A stretch of 64,000 bases of DNA, taken from NCBI RefSeq assembly GCF_016862995.1, contig NZ_BOOA01000018.1:60371-124370 (forward strand). Reading direction: 5' to 3'. Each line of letters starts with the position of its first letter. Position 1 is the stretch's first letter. Below the pieces are notes generated by a model. The model saw nothing but the letters and a program-made list of their open reading frames with translations. It did no database searches and had not been told where the DNA came from. Made by a program: the position numbers and the translations under genes. This document shows positions 33,654-40,816 of the stretch, piece after piece. This DNA comes from Acrocarpospora phusangensis. GTDB lineage: Bacteria > Actinomycetota > Actinomycetes > Streptosporangiales > Streptosporangiaceae.

Positions 33654-34945
33654 GCGCGGCCACGGTGCTGCCGGAACCGGTGGACGATCACGTACGCGAC
33701 CTGTGCGCGAACGCGGTCGATCCGCTGGAGATCGCGGCCGGGCTGGAGTTCGGCGGGCTCACCGACGAGGGCGCGGCGCGGCACGGGCACAGCGACGTGT
33801 TCGCCTACGCCGAGGCCCTCTACCGGAGCGTGCCGCGCAAACCGGCCGAACCCAGCCAGGAGACGCCGGTCCCGTGGAGCGGCCACCCCGGGCGGCACGC
33901 CGTGCGGGGCATCCTGTTCGGGCTGCCCGGCCTGTGCTACGTCACGGCCGCGCAGGCGGTGACCGGGCCCACGGCCGTGCTGGTGGTCTCGCTCCTGCTG
34001 GCCTGGGCGTACGGGCAGGGCGCGGCCTACCTGGCGTACGTGGCGATCGGGCACGGGGACCGGGACGCCGGGCTGGCGGTCGCGCGGCGCGCGCTGCGGG
34101 TCGGGCTGGCCGTGCTCGCGCCCGTGATCGTCGCGGTCGGCATGTTCACCTCGGCCTCCCCGGCCGGGATCGCGCTGGCGCTCGGGCAGGCCGCGTACCT
34201 GCTGGCGGCCGGGGTGATCCTGGTCGCCGACGGGGAACTGGTGCTGCTGGCCGTGCTCATCCCCGGGTGCGCGGTCAGCGCCGTGCACCTGGTGACCGGC
34301 TGGCCCGCGCCGTGGGCGGTCTGGGCGGCGGGCGCGCTCTCCGTGGCCGAGGCCGTCGTCCTGGCCGAGATCGTCAGCCGGAGCCCGGCCCGGCCCACCG
34401 GGCTGCGGCGGCTGCCGGGCGCGGTCCCGCCGGCCCTGTTCGGAGCGCTCTGCGGCGGGCTGCTGGCCGTGAGCGCGCCGGCCCAGAACGGGGCGCTGGT
34501 CATGGTGCCGCTCTCGCTGAGCATGGGCGCCGCCGAATGGGCGGTGTTCCGGTTCCGGCGCGGCGGGCACCTGCTGCTCGGCCGGACGGCCACCGCGCGG
34601 CGGTTCGGGCGCGCGGTCCGGCTCGAGCTGCTCGGGGCGCTCGGCCGCTACCTGGCCGTGCTGCTCGTGCTCACCGCGCTCGCCTGGCTGGCCGTGCGCC
34701 CGGGGGCAGGCGAGACGCTCCGGCTGGCGGCCAACCTCGCGCTCGGCGGCGCGGTGCTGGTCGCGCTCATCCTGCAGTCCTGCGGGATCAGCCGGCCCGT
34801 GCTCGCGCTGTTCGCGACGGCCCTGGCCGCCGGGCTGCTCACGCCCGGCACCCCGCAGATCCAGCTCCTCGCGCATGTCGCGCTGCTGTGCGCGCTCACC
34901 GGCCTGGCCTGGCCGGCGGTCGCGCGAACGTCCCTGCACATCTAG
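33650..34945 (+). CDS. Polytopic membrane protein of the exopolysaccharide operon, family not recognised
   Basis: 431 residues from GTG 33650, coupled to pelF. A ~65-residue cytosolic N-terminus contains NAVDPLEIAAGLEFGGLTDEGAARHGHSDVFAYAEALYRSVPRK, a helical motif I have seen in other actinobacterial membrane proteins. From ~80 on there are roughly 12 hydrophobic helices (GILFGLPGLCYVTAAQAV, AVLVVSLLLAWAYGQGAAYLAYVAI, LALFATALAAGLLTPG and so on). It takes the place that PelG, a MATE/Wzx-like transporter, has beside PelF, so I infer a flippase or secretion channel for the polymer. It is not an obvious PelG homologue by eye. Confidence 0.8.
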   Translation: MSAATVLPEPVDDHVRDLCANAVDPLEIAAGLEFGGLTDEGAARHGHSDVFAYAEALYRSVPRKPAEPSQETPVPWSGHPGRHAVRGILFGLPGLCYVTAAQAVTGPTAVLVVSLLLAWAYGQGAAYLAYVAIGHGDRDAGLAVARRALRVGLAVLAPVIVAVGMFTSASPAGIALALGQAAYLLAAGVILVADGELVLLAVLIPGCAVSAVHLVTGWPAPWAVWAAGALSVAEAVVLAEIVSRSPARPTGLRRLPGAVPPALFGALCGGLLAVSAPAQNGALVMVPLSLSMGAAEWAVFRFRRGGHLLLGRTATARRFGRAVRLELLGALGRYLAVLLVLTALAWLAVRPGAGETLRLAANLALGGAVLVALILQSCGISRPVLALFATALAAGLLTPGTPQIQLLAHVALLCALTGLAWPAVARTSLHI

Positions 34946-34959
34946 AGAACAGGTGACCC

Positions 34960-35937
34960 ATGCCCATCCACGCCGTCACAGGAGCCGACGGCTTCATCGG
35001 CTCCCACCTCGTGGAACTCCTGGTCGAGCGCGGCCACCGGGTCCGCGCGATGGCCCAGTACAACTCGTTCGGCAGCTGGGGCTGGCTGGACACGCTCGAC
35101 CCCGCCGTGCTGGACTCCGTCGAGGTCGTGCCCGGCGACGTCCGCGATCCCGGCAGCGTACGGCAGCTGGTGGCCGGGGCCGACGTGGTCTACCACCTGG
35201 CGGCGCTGATCGCGATCCCGTACTCGTACGCGGCGCCCCGGTCGTACGTGGAGACCAACGTGCTGGGCACGCTCAACGTGCTGGAGGCCGTCAAGGACGC
35301 CGGGATCGGCAGGCTGGTGCACACCTCCACCAGCGAGACGTACGGGACGGCGCTCTCGGTGCCGATCTCGGAGGAGCACCCGCTGCAGGCGCAGTCGCCG
35401 TACGCGGCCTCCAAGGCCGGGGCGGACAAGCTGGTCAAGAGCTACCACCTCAGCTTCGGCCTGCCCGCGGTGACGCTCCGGCCGTTCAACACCTTCGGGC
35501 CTCGCCAATCCGCGCGGGCGGTCATCCCGACGATCATCGGCCAGATCGCGGCCGGCGCCCGCTCGATCCGGCTCGGCGCGCTCACCCCGACCCGGGACTT
35601 CATGTACGTGAAGGACACCGCCGCCGCCTTCGCCCACCTGGGCACGGCCGAGGGCGTCGAGGGCGAGCTGTTCAACGCCGGGACCGGCGAGGAGATCTCC
35701 GTCGGCGACCTGGCCGAGAAGATCAGCAAGATCATGGGCGCCTCGGTCGAGTTCACCTGCGAGAGCGAGCGGCTGCGCCCGGAGAACTCCGAGGTCATGC
35801 GCCTGGTCTGCGACAGCTCCCGGCTGCGGGCGCGCGGCTGGGCCCCGGCGCACACGCTCGACGACGGGCTGGCGGCCTGCGCGGCCTGGTTCCCGGCCAA
35901 CCTCGACCGGTACAAGACGACCATCTACAACGTGTGA
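34960..35937 (+). CDS. SDR-family NAD-dependent sugar-nucleotide 4,6-dehydratase/epimerase (LegB-like)
   Basis: 325-residue extended SDR. NAD loop VTGADGFIGSHLVELL (~6-21); the stretch MAQYNSFGSWGWLDTL and HLAALIAIPYSYAAPRSYVETNVLGTLNVLEA is typical of LegB-type UDP/GDP-sugar 4,6-dehydratases; catalytic TSTSETYG and Y-x3-K in SPYAASKAGADK; NTFGPRQSARAVIPTII near the sugar site. It most likely prepares the activated sugar for the polymer; dehydratase or 4-epimerase activity cannot be told apart here. AGGTG precedes the ATG. Confidence 0.85.
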   Translation: MPIHAVTGADGFIGSHLVELLVERGHRVRAMAQYNSFGSWGWLDTLDPAVLDSVEVVPGDVRDPGSVRQLVAGADVVYHLAALIAIPYSYAAPRSYVETNVLGTLNVLEAVKDAGIGRLVHTSTSETYGTALSVPISEEHPLQAQSPYAASKAGADKLVKSYHLSFGLPAVTLRPFNTFGPRQSARAVIPTIIGQIAAGARSIRLGALTPTRDFMYVKDTAAAFAHLGTAEGVEGELFNAGTGEEISVGDLAEKISKIMGASVEFTCESERLRPENSEVMRLVCDSSRLRARGWAPAHTLDDGLAACAAWFPANLDRYKTTIYNV

Positions 35938-35944
35938 GGCCTTC

Positions 35945-36658
35945 GTGCACGCAGTGATCCTGGCGGGCGGCAAAGGGGTCCGCCTCCGCCCGTACACCAC
36001 CACGCTGCCCAAGCCGCTGGTGCCGATCGGCGAGCAGTACTCCATCCTGGAGATCATCCTGCGCCAGCTGGGCGAGCGGGGGTTCGCCTCGGCGACCCTG
36101 GCGATCGGGCATCTCGGGCATCTCATCCGGGCGTACGTGGGGGACGGCGCGCAGTGGGGGCTGCGCGTGGACTACGCCCTGGAGACCTCGCCGCTCGGCA
36201 CCATCGGCCCGCTGCTCACCATGCTGGACGGCCTGCCCGCCCAGTTCCTGGTCATGAACGGGGACATCCTCACCGACCTCGACTTCGGCGACCTGCTCAC
36301 CGGCCACTGCCAGGGCCGGGCCCCGCTGACCATCGCCACCTACCGGCGCGAGGTCAAAATCGACTTCGGCGTGCTCACCGCCGACGACGGCCGCATCGTC
36401 GAGTTCACCGAGAAGCCCACCATCGACTACCGGGTCAGCATGGGCGTCTACGCCATCTCCAAGCAGTGCCTGTACGACTACCCGCCCGGCCTGCCGCTCG
36501 GCTTCGACGAACTCGTCCTCGACCTCCTCCGCAAGGGCAGGCATCCCGCCCAGTACGACTTCGGCGGGCACTGGCTGGACATCGGCAGGCCCGACGACTA
36601 CGACCGCGCCAACGCCGAGTTCGACGTGCTCCGGCCGGTCCTCCTGCGAGGCGCCTGA
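35945..36658 (+). CDS. Sugar-phosphate nucleotidyltransferase (NTP transferase family)
   Basis: 237 residues. The pyrophosphorylase signature AVILAGGKGVRLRPYTTTLPKPLVPIG (3-29) with GxGxRLxPxT and the Lys of PKP, the metal-binding Asp in VMNGDILTDLDFG (~101-113), EFTEKPTIDYRVSMGVYAIS and GHWLDIGRPDDYDRANAEF. It condenses a hexose-1-phosphate with an NTP to give the nucleotide sugar used by the neighbouring SDRs and PelF-like enzyme. Which sugar and base is not evident; mannose-1-P guanylyltransferase and glucose-1-P thymidylyltransferase are the closest types. Confidence 0.85.
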   Translation: MHAVILAGGKGVRLRPYTTTLPKPLVPIGEQYSILEIILRQLGERGFASATLAIGHLGHLIRAYVGDGAQWGLRVDYALETSPLGTIGPLLTMLDGLPAQFLVMNGDILTDLDFGDLLTGHCQGRAPLTIATYRREVKIDFGVLTADDGRIVEFTEKPTIDYRVSMGVYAISKQCLYDYPPGLPLGFDELVLDLLRKGRHPAQYDFGGHWLDIGRPDDYDRANAEFDVLRPVLLRGA

Positions 36659-36659
36659 G

Positions 36660-37517
36660 ATGGCTCCCGTTCTGTTGGTCGGCGCTTCGGGCTTCGTCGG
36701 GCGTCACGTGCGGGACCGGTTCCCGGCCGGGACCGGCCTCGCGCTCGCGGGGCGTTCGGCCGGAACCCCGCTCGATCTGGTCGGGACGCCGCACGCCGAC
36801 ATATGCCGCCTGCTGGCCGAGGTGCGCCCCCGGGCCGTGATCAACTGCGCCGGTGCCGTGCTCGGGTCCGCGGACCGCCTGGTGGCGGCCAACGCCGTCG
36901 CCGTCTCGCGGCTGGTCGCGGCCATGCGGGAGGCGGCCCCCGAGGCGCGCCTGGTCCACGTCGGCTCCGCGGGGGAGTACGGCTCGCACGCGCGACCGGT
37001 GGCGGAGGACGCCGAATGCCGGCCGGTCGGCCACTACGGGGTGAGCAAGCTGGCCGGGACCGCGCTCGTCCGCGCGGCGGCCGGGGACGGGCTCGACGGC
37101 GTCGTGCTCCGGCTGTTCAACCCCGTGGGGCCGGGCGCGCCACCGGCCAGCCTGCTCGGGCGGCTGATCGCCGGCATGCGCGCGGGCCACGAGCTGCACC
37201 TGGGCGTCACCGGGGACGTCCGGGACTTCCTGGACGTCCGGGACGCGGCCGACGCGATCATCGCCGCCGCCCTCGCCCCGGACCGGCTGCCGCCCGTGCT
37301 CAACCTGGCCAGGGGACGCCCGGTGCCGGTGCGCGAACTCCTCGACCTCATGATCGACGTGGCTTCCTGGCAGGGGCGGGTCTTCGCCGCCGAGGGCGAG
37401 TCTGCGCTGCCGTGGTCGTGCGCCGACGTCTCCGCCATCGAGGCCGCGCTCGGCTGGCGGGCCACCACCAAGCTCCGGGACTCGCTGGCCGACGCGTGGC
37501 ACGCGGTTCCGTCGTGA
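36660..37517 (+). CDS. Second SDR-family NAD-dependent epimerase/dehydratase
   Basis: 285 residues, one base after the nucleotidyltransferase stop. NAD loop VLLVGASGFVGRHV (4-17); INCAGAVLGSADRLVAANAVAV; Ser/Thr-Tyr-Lys catalytic set in HVGSAGEYGSH and GHYGVSKLAGTAL; LRLFNPVGPG; VRDFLDVRDAADAI. Short for an extended SDR and different from the LegB-like one, so it probably performs a second modification such as 4-epimerisation (GlcNAc to GalNAc type) or reduction. Its TGA overlaps the GTG of the next gene. Confidence 0.85.
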   Translation: MAPVLLVGASGFVGRHVRDRFPAGTGLALAGRSAGTPLDLVGTPHADICRLLAEVRPRAVINCAGAVLGSADRLVAANAVAVSRLVAAMREAAPEARLVHVGSAGEYGSHARPVAEDAECRPVGHYGVSKLAGTALVRAAAGDGLDGVVLRLFNPVGPGAPPASLLGRLIAGMRAGHELHLGVTGDVRDFLDVRDAADAIIAAALAPDRLPPVLNLARGRPVPVRELLDLMIDVASWQGRVFAAEGESALPWSCADVSAIEAALGWRATTKLRDSLADAWHAVPS

Positions 37518-38155
37518 GCCTGCTCGTCCCCGCGTACTTCCATCCGGTCGCGCAGGAGGGCGCGTGGCGGCGGCTGGCCGCGCGCCCGCCCGGCACCGTG
37601 GTGCTGAACGTGGACAGCGGACCCGGCACGGCCAGGGACCCCGACTTCGTCCACGTCCTGAAGCCGTTGCTGGCGGCCGGTGTCGAGGTCCTGGGATACC
37701 TCGACACCGCCTACGGCGACCGGCCGATCCGGGAGCTGGTGGTGGACGCGCGCCGCTACCGCTCCTGGTACGGCGTCACCGGCGTCTTCCTGGACCAGGC
37801 CGCCGCCGGCCAGGACCGGCTCTCCCACTACCGCGTCGCGGCGGCGGCCCTGCGCGAGTCCGGCCGCCTGGTCCTCAACCCCGGCGTGTACCCCGACCCC
37901 GGCTACGCCGCCGTGGCCGACCTGCTGGTCACCTTCGAAGGCCCCTGGGCCGCCTACCGCGCGCTCGCCGTCCCCGCCTGGGCCCGCCCGCCGGAGAAAT
38001 CCTGCCATCTGGTGTACGGCGTGCCCGGCTGGGCCCGCCGCCTCGTCCAGCGCAGCACGGCCCGGCTGACCGGAAGCGGGTTCGTCACCAGCGGGGCCTG
38101 CCCCAACCCGTGGCAGGACCTCCCGCCGTACTACGAGCGCCTGGGGTGGTCGTGA
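37514..38155 (+). CDS. Spherulin-4 (GH135-like) glycoside hydrolase-family protein
   Basis: 213 residues from GTG 37514. The family pattern is clear: LLVPAYFHP, VLNVDSGPGT, GVEVLGYLDTAYGDRPIRELVVDARRYRSWYGVTGVFLDQA and LLVTFEGPW. The putative catalytic acids are retained (the Asp of VFLD and the Glu of TFEG), though the Glu usually following that Asp is Gln here. The fungal member Sph3 is an endo-N-acetylgalactosaminidase needed for galactosaminogalactan synthesis. No signal peptide: the barrel begins at residue 2, so this copy looks cytosolic, unlike the fungal enzyme. Last gene of the operon. Confidence 0.85.
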   Translation: MSLLVPAYFHPVAQEGAWRRLAARPPGTVVLNVDSGPGTARDPDFVHVLKPLLAAGVEVLGYLDTAYGDRPIRELVVDARRYRSWYGVTGVFLDQAAAGQDRLSHYRVAAAALRESGRLVLNPGVYPDPGYAAVADLLVTFEGPWAAYRALAVPAWARPPEKSCHLVYGVPGWARRLVQRSTARLTGSGFVTSGACPNPWQDLPPYYERLGWS

Positions 38156-38308
38156 CCCCTTGGAACCGTCCGGCGGCGATGCGTGAGTCGTCTCAAAGTG
38201 GCGGCAAAGACCTCACCGCGAACCGTGCACGCCCGCGCGCCGCCCGGAATGACGGACTGTCACCCGGGCGTCGGCTCAGGAGAGACCCTCGAGCGAAGTG
38301 AGGCACTC

Positions 38309-39193
38309 ATGGCACAGCGGAGCCGGTTCGGCACATTCGGGATATGGAGCGCGGCCTGGACCAACGCCCACCGTGAGGAGGGCAGGCTCGGGCCCGAGTT
38401 CGCCGCCGCGGCCGCCGAACTGGACGCCCTCGGGTTCGGCACCCTCTGGCTCGGCGCCAGCCCGGCGGTCCCGTACGCGGCGCCGGTGCTCGAAGCGACC
38501 CGCCGGATCACCGTGGCGACCGGCATCTGCAGCATCTGGAGCCATCCGCCGGACGAGGTCGCCGCGGACCGGGCGGCACTGGCGCGCGCTTACCCGGGGC
38601 GGTTCGTGCTGGGGCTCGGGGTGAGCCACGAGGGCTTCGTCAAGGCGTACGCGCGGCCGTACGAGGCGATGCGGGACTACCTGACGGCGCTCGACGAGGC
38701 GGCGGAGCCGGTGCCGGCGGCGGACCGGGTGCTGGCCGCGCTCGGGCCGAGGATGCTGGCGCTGGCCAGGGACCGGTCGGCGGGGGCGCATCCGTACCTG
38801 GTGACGCCCGGGTACACGCGGCGGGCCCGGGAGATCCTCGGGGCGGAGGCGCTGCTGGCGCCGGAACTCATGGTGGTTCTGGACGGCGATCCGGAAAAGG
38901 CGCGCGCCCTCGCGCGGCAGTATCTGAGTCTCTATCTGGGACTGCCGAACTACACCCGCAATCTCCGCAGAATCGGATTCGATGATACGGATTTCATGGA
39001 AGGGGGGAGCGACCGGCTCGTGGACGCCTTGTTCGCGATCGGGGACGCGGACGGCGTGGCCGTACGGGCGGCGGAATTCCTGGCGGCGGGAGCGGACCAC
39101 ATCGCCATTCAGGTGGTGAGCGAGGATCCTGAGCACGATCTGCCCCGGGAGGCGTGGCGGCAGCTGGCGGCGGCTCTGCCTCTCGACGCGTGA
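38309..39193 (+). CDS. LLM-class F420-dependent oxidoreductase
   Basis: 294 residues, luciferase-like monooxygenase fold. FGIWSAAWTN at the N-terminus, ELDALGFGTLWLGAS (~38-52), VATGICSIWSHPPDEVAADRAALARAYPGRFVLGLGVSHEGFVK (~75-118), GAHPYLVTPGYTRRAREILG and C-terminal AAEFLAAGADHIAIQVVS. These marks fit the TIGR03620-type F420 subgroup found in actinobacteria. Substrate unknown. Separated from the exopolysaccharide operon by 150 bp, so probably a separate unit. Confidence 0.88.
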   Translation: MAQRSRFGTFGIWSAAWTNAHREEGRLGPEFAAAAAELDALGFGTLWLGASPAVPYAAPVLEATRRITVATGICSIWSHPPDEVAADRAALARAYPGRFVLGLGVSHEGFVKAYARPYEAMRDYLTALDEAAEPVPAADRVLAALGPRMLALARDRSAGAHPYLVTPGYTRRAREILGAEALLAPELMVVLDGDPEKARALARQYLSLYLGLPNYTRNLRRIGFDDTDFMEGGSDRLVDALFAIGDADGVAVRAAEFLAAGADHIAIQVVSEDPEHDLPREAWRQLAAALPLDA

Positions 39194-39244
39194 TCGCGGC
39201 CACGCCTCGGGGTCGCGCCCTTGAGGTCGTGACGAAAAAGGAGA

Positions 39245-39274
39245 TCGGGGCTTCAAATTAACCCCCGGCCCCGA
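39245..39274 (+). terminator. Possible terminator after the F420-dependent oxidoreductase
   Basis: TCGGGGC at 39245-39251 pairs with GCCCCGA at 39268-39274 around a 16-nt AT-rich loop, about 50 bp after the stop. Only seven base pairs and a large loop, with no T run, so the call is weak. Confidence 0.35.
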
Positions 39275-39293
39275 CTCACACCCACCCACTAGT

Positions 39294-39309
39294 TCACGAA
39301 ATTTCGTGA
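39294..39309. promoter_or_regulatory. Perfect 16-bp palindrome upstream of the NPCBM gene
   Basis: TCACGAAATTTCGTGA is its own reverse complement and is AT-rich, unlike its surroundings. A second imperfect inverted pair (TATCGG/CCGGATA) follows within 25 bp. It lies ~105 bp before the NPCBM gene start, within a 220-bp gap, and looks like a repressor or activator site rather than a terminator. Confidence 0.5.
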
Positions 39310-39413
39310 TATCGGGATTTATGTCCGGATAACGGGTTGGATAATTGGGGGACGCGTTCCCTGTCCGCGCGGCTACGTTCGTCGTACTCGCCGCGAGGAA
39401 TGGGATGTGAACG

Positions 39414-40154
39414 GTGACCGCGAATTTGCCGGTTCCCTATCAGAGGGACGACGCCCCCAAATCCGGCGGGCTGAACAAGATCGCCATCATCGTGGCCGTC
39501 GTGGTGACCGCCGTGGCCGTCGGGCTCGGCATGTACCTCTGGGGCCCGGTCCGGACGGCCGGGATCGAGACGGCCGCCGCGGCGCCCGCCCCGACCGTCA
39601 CCGTGACCGCCACGGCCACCGAGACGATGATTGTTTCACCGAGTATCTCGCCGTCCCCGGCCGTGATCGCGCCGCTGCCGGGCGAGACCACCCCCGCCCC
39701 GGCCGCGACGGCCACCGGCGACGACGTCGCCAGCGCCGGCCCCCTCGGGAGCAGCGACTACCTGACCAGCCTCGACATGAGCGAGTACAACGGGCAGGCC
39801 GACTACGACGCGCTCCCCGTCAACGGCCAGTCCTTCCTGCACAGCGTGGGCCTCGGCGTCTACGACATCGGCTCGACCCACTGGGCCGAATACACGGTCG
39901 ACGGACGGTACAAGACCCTGGTCGCGACCCTGGGCGTCAACGACGTGATGAGCACCGACACGGTGGTCGAGTTCACCGTCCTCGGCAACGGCCGCGAACT
40001 GGAGAAGAAACGCGTCAAGTACGCCCAGCAGGTCAAGATCTCGGTCCCCGTCGAGGGCAACGTCAAACTCCGCATCGCCGCGACGCGGGTCGGCGGCGAG
40101 GGCTCCCGCAGCGCGGTGGGCGCGGTCTGGGGCGACGCGTCCCTCACCCGTTGA
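39414..40154 (+). CDS. Membrane-anchored NPCBM/NEW2-domain protein
   Basis: 246 residues from GTG 39414. One transmembrane helix (~23-45, KIAIIVAVVVTAVAVGLGMYLWG) is followed by a Thr/Pro/Ala-rich stalk (~50-105) and a C-terminal NPCBM carbohydrate-binding-like domain (SDYLTSLDMSEYNGQADYDALPVNGQSFLHSVGLGVYDIGSTHWAEYTVDGRYKTLVATLGVNDVM...AVWGDASL). The type II topology puts the domain outside the cell. Its ligand is unknown but is probably a surface or environmental glycan. Confidence 0.85.
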   Translation: MTANLPVPYQRDDAPKSGGLNKIAIIVAVVVTAVAVGLGMYLWGPVRTAGIETAAAAPAPTVTVTATATETMIVSPSISPSPAVIAPLPGETTPAPAATATGDDVASAGPLGSSDYLTSLDMSEYNGQADYDALPVNGQSFLHSVGLGVYDIGSTHWAEYTVDGRYKTLVATLGVNDVMSTDTVVEFTVLGNGRELEKKRVKYAQQVKISVPVEGNVKLRIAATRVGGEGSRSAVGAVWGDASLTR

Positions 40155-40194
40155 TCGCCCGCTGACCCCGTGCCATCCGCCCCAGGGATGCGCC

Positions 40195-40208
40195 TGAGAG
40201 CGCTCTCA
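40195..40208. promoter_or_regulatory. LacI-type operator before the DUF1349 gene
   Basis: TGAGAGCGCTCTCA is a perfect 14-bp palindrome with the CG centre and GAGAGCGCTCTC core of LacI/GalR-family operators in actinobacteria (compare the CebR box). It ends 16 bp before the ATG at 40225, where a bound repressor would block initiation or early transcription. No LacI-type gene is present in the window, so it acts in trans and links this gene to a sugar regulon elsewhere (inference). Confidence 0.7.
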
Positions 40209-40224
40209 TGGGACAATTCGGACC

Positions 40225-40758
40225 ATGGATTGGATCAACGAACCTAACTCCTGGACCGCCGCCGACGACACCCTGACCGTCCACGTCGACCCCAAGACCG
40301 ACCTGTGGCAGCAGACCCACTACGGCTACTCCTTCGACAACGCCCCCATGTACGGCCGCACGGTCGAGGGCGACCTGCGGGTGACCGTCACCTTCGACGC
40401 CGACTACGCCGAGCAGTACGACCAGGCGGGCGCCATCCTGCGCATCGACGAGAAGAACTGGATCAAGGCGGGGGTCGAGTTCGTCGACGGAGCCCTGCAG
40501 ATCAGCGTGGTCGTCACCCGCGAGGTGTCGGACTGGTCGGTGCAGCCGGCCCCCGGCTCCCCGTCCTCGGTCACCATCGACCTGCACCGGGAGGGCGACG
40601 CCGTCACCGTCCGGTACGGCCTCGACGGAGCCGAGCCCACCAACATGATCCGCCTGGCGTACTTCCCGCCGCAGGTTCCCGCCCTCGCCGGAGCCATGGC
40701 GGCGGCCCCCGTGGGTAAGGGATTCGAGGTGCGTTTCTCGAAGGTGTCGATCAGCTGA
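40225..40758 (+). CDS. DUF1349 (concanavalin-like) protein
   Basis: 177 residues, no signal peptide, beta-sandwich family DUF1349. Matches the family at WINEPNSWTAADDTLTVHVDPKTDLWQQTHYGY, GDLRVTVTFDADYAEQYDQAGAILRIDEKNWIKAGVEFVDGALQISVVVTREVSDWS and FRVGY-like VTVRYGLDGAEPTNMIRLAYFPP. Members are single-domain and of unknown function; several sit in sugar regulons, in line with the LacI-type operator immediately upstream. Confidence 0.9.
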   Translation: MDWINEPNSWTAADDTLTVHVDPKTDLWQQTHYGYSFDNAPMYGRTVEGDLRVTVTFDADYAEQYDQAGAILRIDEKNWIKAGVEFVDGALQISVVVTREVSDWSVQPAPGSPSSVTIDLHREGDAVTVRYGLDGAEPTNMIRLAYFPPQVPALAGAMAAAPVGKGFEVRFSKVSIS

Positions 40759-40816
40759 GCGATCCGCGTGTTCCCGCGTGGCGCTGGGTAAAGTCACGTT
40801 AAAGGGGGCGTTGCGG

